Assembly: GCA_002363635.1 (NCBI GenBank)
Contig: DEWM01000065.1
Location: 1 to 17,065, forward strand
Origin: Caryophanales bacterium UBA3210
Lineage (GTDB): Bacteria > Bacillota_I > Bacilli_A > RFN20 > CAG-449
Direction of reading: 5' to 3'
Length of the DNA: 17,065 bases
Part shown: positions 14,568-17,065 of the stretch, piece after piece
Numbering within the stretch: position 1 is the stretch's first letter
Layout: each line of letters starts with the position of its first letter
Translations under genes and position numbers: made by a program
Notes under the pieces: model-generated
Seen by the model: the letters and a program-made list of their open reading frames with translations, nothing else
Database searches by the model: none
What the model was told of the DNA's origin: nothing

Positions 14568-14576
14568 ATAATATCA
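14568..14576 (-). promoter_or_regulatory. Extended -10 promoter of the RsmB-like/rlmN/prpC/prkC/rsgA/rpe operon
   Basis: On the minus strand TG-A-TATTAT (14576-14568) is an extended -10 with one mismatch to TATAAT. No convincing -35 is present at 17 bp. The expected start near 14561 gives a leader of about 15 nt that begins at the AGGAG site. An inverted repeat (TTTTGTAT/ATACAAAA, 14601-14621) lies further upstream. Confidence 0.5.
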
Positions 14577-14616
14577 CGAAAGTGTAACAAATGTGAGCAA
14601 TTTTGTATATATAATA

Positions 14617-14638
14617 CAAAAAAAGGGCACTAAGCCCT
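14617..14638 (-). terminator. Intrinsic terminator of the DUF1904-like gene
   Basis: On the minus strand AGGGC (14638-14634), 5-nt loop, GCCCT (14628-14624), then a T-run (14618-14623). The stem begins 5 nt after the stop codon. It separates this gene from the seven-gene operon. Confidence 0.85.
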
Positions 14639-14643
14639 AGTTT

Positions 14644-15141
14644 TTAATGTCTTTTTGCTAATTCATCGAATGAAAGTGGTCTTTCTTCGTCTTCTTCTAA
14701 ATCTTTTTTAACTTTTGAGAAGATATCTCCAGTGTAAACTTCGACATTGTCGTCATCTTCATATTCACCTTCATCATTAACTGGTTTTGCATTTTCGAAA
14801 GTTAAGAATCTTGGATATTCATTATTAACTTTCTGATAAACATTAGCTTCTTTGATGTAGTTGAAATATACAGTGATGTGAATTGCTACTTGTGTTAATT
14901 CTTCAAGTAATAATTCCGCTACTGCTTTTTGTTTAGAAGCAAATTTTTCTTCAGCATCAATTCTTACATAAAGATTGATTGAAGTTTGTTCATGTCCTTT
15001 GTAGTAGACAAATGAATCGAAAGCTGAGAAAACAACTTCTTCTTCATTTACGCCAAATGCTTTAGCGACTTTTGTATGTAGTTTTGCACTTACTTCACCT
15101 ACTTGGTAAAGATCCATGCCAATAAAAGATACGTTAATCAT
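14644..15141 (-). CDS. DUF1904/tautomerase-like small protein with acidic tail
   Basis: A 165-residue cytoplasmic protein of unknown function. Residues 1-110 show a beta-alpha-beta pattern and wording close to DUF1904 proteins (4-oxalocrotonate tautomerase-like fold): VSFIGMDLYQVGEVSAKLH (4-22), VVFSAFDSFVYYKG (36-49), INLYVRI (55-61), an amphipathic helix, and VAIHITVYFNYIKEANVYQ (85-103). This is recognition by eye, not a search. Tautomerases use an N-terminal proline; residue 2 is Ile here, so catalysis of that kind is not expected. Residues 120-156 form an acidic, probably disordered tail (GEYEDDDN, DLEEDEERP) not usual for the family. It sits where def and fmt lie in Bacillus, with its own promoter, a palindrome in that promoter, GAGG before the ATG at 15141, and its own terminator. 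Confidence 0.6.
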   Translation of the reverse strand: MINVSFIGMDLYQVGEVSAKLHTKVAKAFGVNEEEVVFSAFDSFVYYKGHEQTSINLYVRIDAEEKFASKQKAVAELLLEELTQVAIHITVYFNYIKEANVYQKVNNEYPRFLTFENAKPVNDEGEYEDDDNVEVYTGDIFSKVKKDLEEDEERPLSFDELAKRH

Positions 15142-15162
15142 AATTTTTTTACCTCGAAATAT

Positions 15163-15191
15163 AGTATATCTAATTTAAATTAGATAATCAA
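15163..15191 (-). promoter_or_regulatory. SigA-type promoter of the DUF1904-like gene with palindrome in the spacer
   Basis: On the minus strand TTGATT (15191-15186), a 17-bp spacer and TATACT (15168-15163) form a good promoter that starts two bases after the priA stop codon. A perfect 20-bp palindrome (TATCTAATTT followed by AAATTAGATA, 15167-15186) fills the spacer and touches both hexamers. A repressor bound there would block RNA polymerase; this role is inferred. No T-tract follows, so it does not look like a priA terminator. Confidence 0.65.
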
Positions 15192-15192
15192 T

Positions 15193-17065
15193 TTAATAAT
15201 CTTCATATGGATCAACATCTATTTGTATAGAAAGGTTCTTTCGTTTATTAGAGATTTGGATTAAATCTTCTAGTATAGGTTTAACGATAGAATACTTCTT
15301 ATATTTGATCATGATCTTACGATAGAATTTGCCATTTACTTGAGTTAAGAATGGTTCACTTGGGCCAAGCACATCAACATCAAGTGAAGCAAATTTTGCA
15401 ACCAAATATTTTTTTAGATAATCCGCTCCATCAATAACAACATCTTCATCGCTAGAAGAAATCTTAATTAATGTTAAATATCTATATGGAGGATATTGAC
15501 CTGCTTTTCGATATGGCATTTCTTGGTTAAAGAAACGTTGATAATCTTGTTTTGAAGCATCGTAAATTACGTAATTATTTGGTTCATATGTTTGAATAAT
15601 GGCAAGACCAGGTTTTAAGTCTCTGCCTGCTCTTCCTACTGCCTGAGTAATTAAGTTAAAGGTTCTTTCTGCAGATCTATATGAAGGAATATTTAATCCT
15701 AAGTCTGCAAGAACTACGCCTACTAAAGTAACATCTTTAAAATCGTGTCCTTTTGCAATCATTTGAGTACCGATTAAAATGTCTGCTTCATGTTTTTCAA
15801 AAGCAGTTAAAATCTCACTTGTTTTATTACGAATTTGAGTAGTATCCGAATCAAGTCTTAACACCTTTGCACTTGGGAATAATTCCTTAACATTAGTTTC
15901 AACTTTTTCTGAACCAAAGCCAATCTTATAAAACTTAGTATTCTCACATTTTGGACATTTTTTAGGCATATTTGCAACATATCCACAGTGATGGCATTTA
16001 AGCATATTATCCTTTTGATGGTAGCTTAAAGCAATGGAACAAGTTGGACATTTAAAGGTCATATGACACTTGCTGCACTGAATAAAAGGCGCAAATCCTC
16101 TTCTATTAATGAGGAGCATTACTTGTTCTTTTTTATCTAATCTATCTTGAATTTGTTCTCTTAAATCAAGTGATAAAATTGTCGATTTTTCATCGATATT
16201 TTTATAATCTGACATATTAACAATTCGAGTTTCTGGAAGTGGTCCAGAATTAATTCTCTTTGTTAAATATAGATGCTTATATAAGCCTTTTAAAGCACGG
16301 GTTTCAGTCTCTAAAGAAGGGGTTGCACTTCCTAAAACAATCTTGCAGTTATGATATTCTTGTCGAAATTCTGCAACTTTAAAAGCATTGTAATAAGGTT
16401 GAGATTCTTGTTTATAAGTCTCAACATGTTCCTCATCAATAATAATTAAGCCTAAATTTTTAATAGGAGCAAAAATTGCACTTCTTGCCCCTACTACAAC
16501 ATTAACTTCACCTCTAGAAATACGACGATATTCATCATATTTTTCTGCAGGAGTTAATTCTGAATGTAGGATAGCAATATTATCAAATCTTGATTTAAAT
16601 CTTCTAACCATTTGAACAGTTAAAGAGATTTCTGGAACAAGTACTAAAACAGATTTTCCTCTTTCGATAAAATCTTCTGCCGCTTGTAAATAAACTTCTG
16701 TTTTTCCAGATCCAGTGACACCTTGTAATAAATATGTTTTATAGTCTTCATCTAAAATAGAAGATAATGCTCTTTTTTGTTCATCACTTAAGTTTTTCTT
16801 TTCAGTCTTTTCCACTTCTTCTTGAACTAATCTGACTTTTTCTTTTTTTATTATCTCTACTTTCTTCTTTTCAATTAATTTTGGAAGAACTGTAGTTTTT
16901 AATGATGATTTTAAAACAGGTGAATTATCTTTAATTAATCTAAATAATTCTAATTGTTTTGGAGTTAAATCATCTTCATTATTTAGTACCATTAACTGAT
17001 AATGAAGATGATTTAACTCCAAAACAGGTGAATTATCTTTAATTAATCTAAATAATTCTAATTGT
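15193..17065 (-). CDS. priA: Primosomal replication restart helicase PriA (5' end missing)
   Basis: A 3'-5' superfamily 2 helicase that reloads the replisome at stalled forks. Numbering from the first in-frame ATG (17022): end of the winged-helix region (about 20-75), Walker A GVTGSGKT (101-108), DEEH box (196-199), GSATPS (231-236), a two-zinc insert with Cys316, 319, 325, 328, 343, 346, 356 and 359, then GTQMIAKGHDF and QAVGRAGR. The usual DEEHDSSYKQ reads DEEHVETYKQ. The N-terminal DNA 3'-end-binding domain and part of the winged helix, very roughly 125 residues or more, are absent. The ATG at 17022 is not a credible start: it has no ribosome binding site, the frame stays open to the window edge, and its first eight residues come from an inverted repeat. 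Helicase identity is certain; the 5' sequence beyond about 16998 is suspect. Confidence 0.93.
   Translation of the reverse strand, partial: QLELFRLIKDNSPVLELNHLHYQLMVLNNEDDLTPKQLELFRLIKDNSPVLKSSLKTTVLPKLIEKKKVEIIKKEKVRLVQEEVEKTEKKNLSDEQKRALSSILDEDYKTYLLQGVTGSGKTEVYLQAAEDFIERGKSVLVLVPEISLTVQMVRRFKSRFDNIAILHSELTPAEKYDEYRRISRGEVNVVVGARSAIFAPIKNLGLIIIDEEHVETYKQESQPYYNAFKVAEFRQEYHNCKIVLGSATPSLETETRALKGLYKHLYLTKRINSGPLPETRIVNMSDYKNIDEKSTILSLDLREQIQDRLDKKEQVMLLINRRGFAPFIQCSKCHMTFKCPTCSIALSYHQKDNMLKCHHCGYVANMPKKCPKCENTKFYKIGFGSEKVETNVKELFPSAKVLRLDSDTTQIRNKTSEILTAFEKHEADILIGTQMIAKGHDFKDVTLVGVVLADLGLNIPSYRSAERTFNLITQAVGRAGRDLKPGLAIIQTYEPNNYVIYDASKQDYQRFFNQEMPYRKAGQYPPYRYLTLIKISSSDEDVVIDGADYLKKYLVAKFASLDVDVLGPSEPFLTQVNGKFYRKIMIKYKKYSIVKPILEDLIQISNKRKNLSIQIDVDPYEDY
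16913..17065. repeat. Direct repeat plus fold-back at the window edge
   Basis: A 45-bp segment at 16913-16957 recurs without change at 17021-17065. Between them are perfect 28-bp inverted arms (16955-16982 and 16999-17026) around a 16-nt loop. The repeat period is 108 bp, a multiple of three, so the priA frame stays open through both copies. An assembly or amplification artefact at a contig end is the leading explanation. Confidence 0.85.

Noticed and set aside
14601..14621. Inverted repeat TTTTGTAT/ATACAAAA upstream of the large operon as an operator
   Set aside because: It overlaps the T-tract of the preceding terminator and lies well upstream of the -10; too AT-rich and too far to claim a role.
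17020..17022. ATG at 17022 as the true priA start
   Set aside because: No Shine-Dalgarno, made by the inverted repeat, frame open upstream, and PriA would lack its conserved N-terminal domain.
1..17065. Mycoplasma-type genetic code (TGA = Trp)
   Set aside because: All genes translate to full family length with the standard code and all Trp codons are TGG.
1..17065. CRISPR, toxin-antitoxin, phage defence or mobile element
   Set aside because: No spaced repeat array, transposase, integrase, or nuclease or toxin gene pair was found; the window is mainly core genes in conserved order.

Overview
The window is AT-rich DNA (roughly 30% GC by eye) from a low-GC Gram-positive lineage. Gene order from priA to rpmB follows the Bacillus-type cluster priA - (def - fmt) - rsmB - rlmN - prpC - prkC - rsgA - rpe - rpmB, so the host belongs to the Bacilli/Mollicutes side of the tree. 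A LemA gene paired with a MAG1210-like membrane protein, a protein kinase without a membrane anchor and short intergenic gaps suggest an uncultured, streamlined relative of Mollicutes or Erysipelotrichia. TGA is not read as Trp: all Trp codons in the translated genes are TGG. The exact taxon cannot be fixed from this window.

Layout. 1-5113 (minus strand): the N-terminal part of a Sir2 deacylase, pyrimidine-nucleoside phosphorylase, a two-gene LemA/MAG1210-like membrane operon, and a small BspA-like surface lipoprotein. 5223-6599 (minus) is a CPA2-type cation/proton antiporter. It diverges from 6705-7994 (plus), an RsmF-type rRNA m5C methyltransferase whose mRNA looks leaderless. rpmB (bL28) follows on the plus strand. 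From 8439 to 14547 a tightly packed seven-gene minus-strand operon runs: RsmB-like protein, rlmN, prpC, prkC, rsgA, rpe, six-helix membrane protein. Upstream are a DUF1904-like gene with its own promoter (14644-15141) and priA, which is cut by the right edge.

How the genes work together. The large operon combines rRNA modification (RsmB-like, RlmN), reversible Ser/Thr phosphorylation (PrpC/PrkC) and small-subunit maturation (RsgA), with rpmB facing it convergently. This is a ribosome-assembly and signalling neighbourhood. Its most unusual member is the RsmB-like protein: the fold is recognisable, but the SAM-binding motif and both catalytic cysteines are gone, so it looks like a pseudoenzyme.

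Regulation. Seven promoters and six intrinsic terminators can be placed. Several promoters carry an extended TGn -10 and give very short leaders. Three have perfect AT-rich palindromes over the -35 or spacer, which look like operators. No intergenic stretch exceeds about 125 bp, and I see no tRNA, rRNA, CRISPR array, insertion sequence or prophage gene. The last ~110 bases hold a fold-back plus a direct repeat inside priA that may be an assembly artefact at a contig end.
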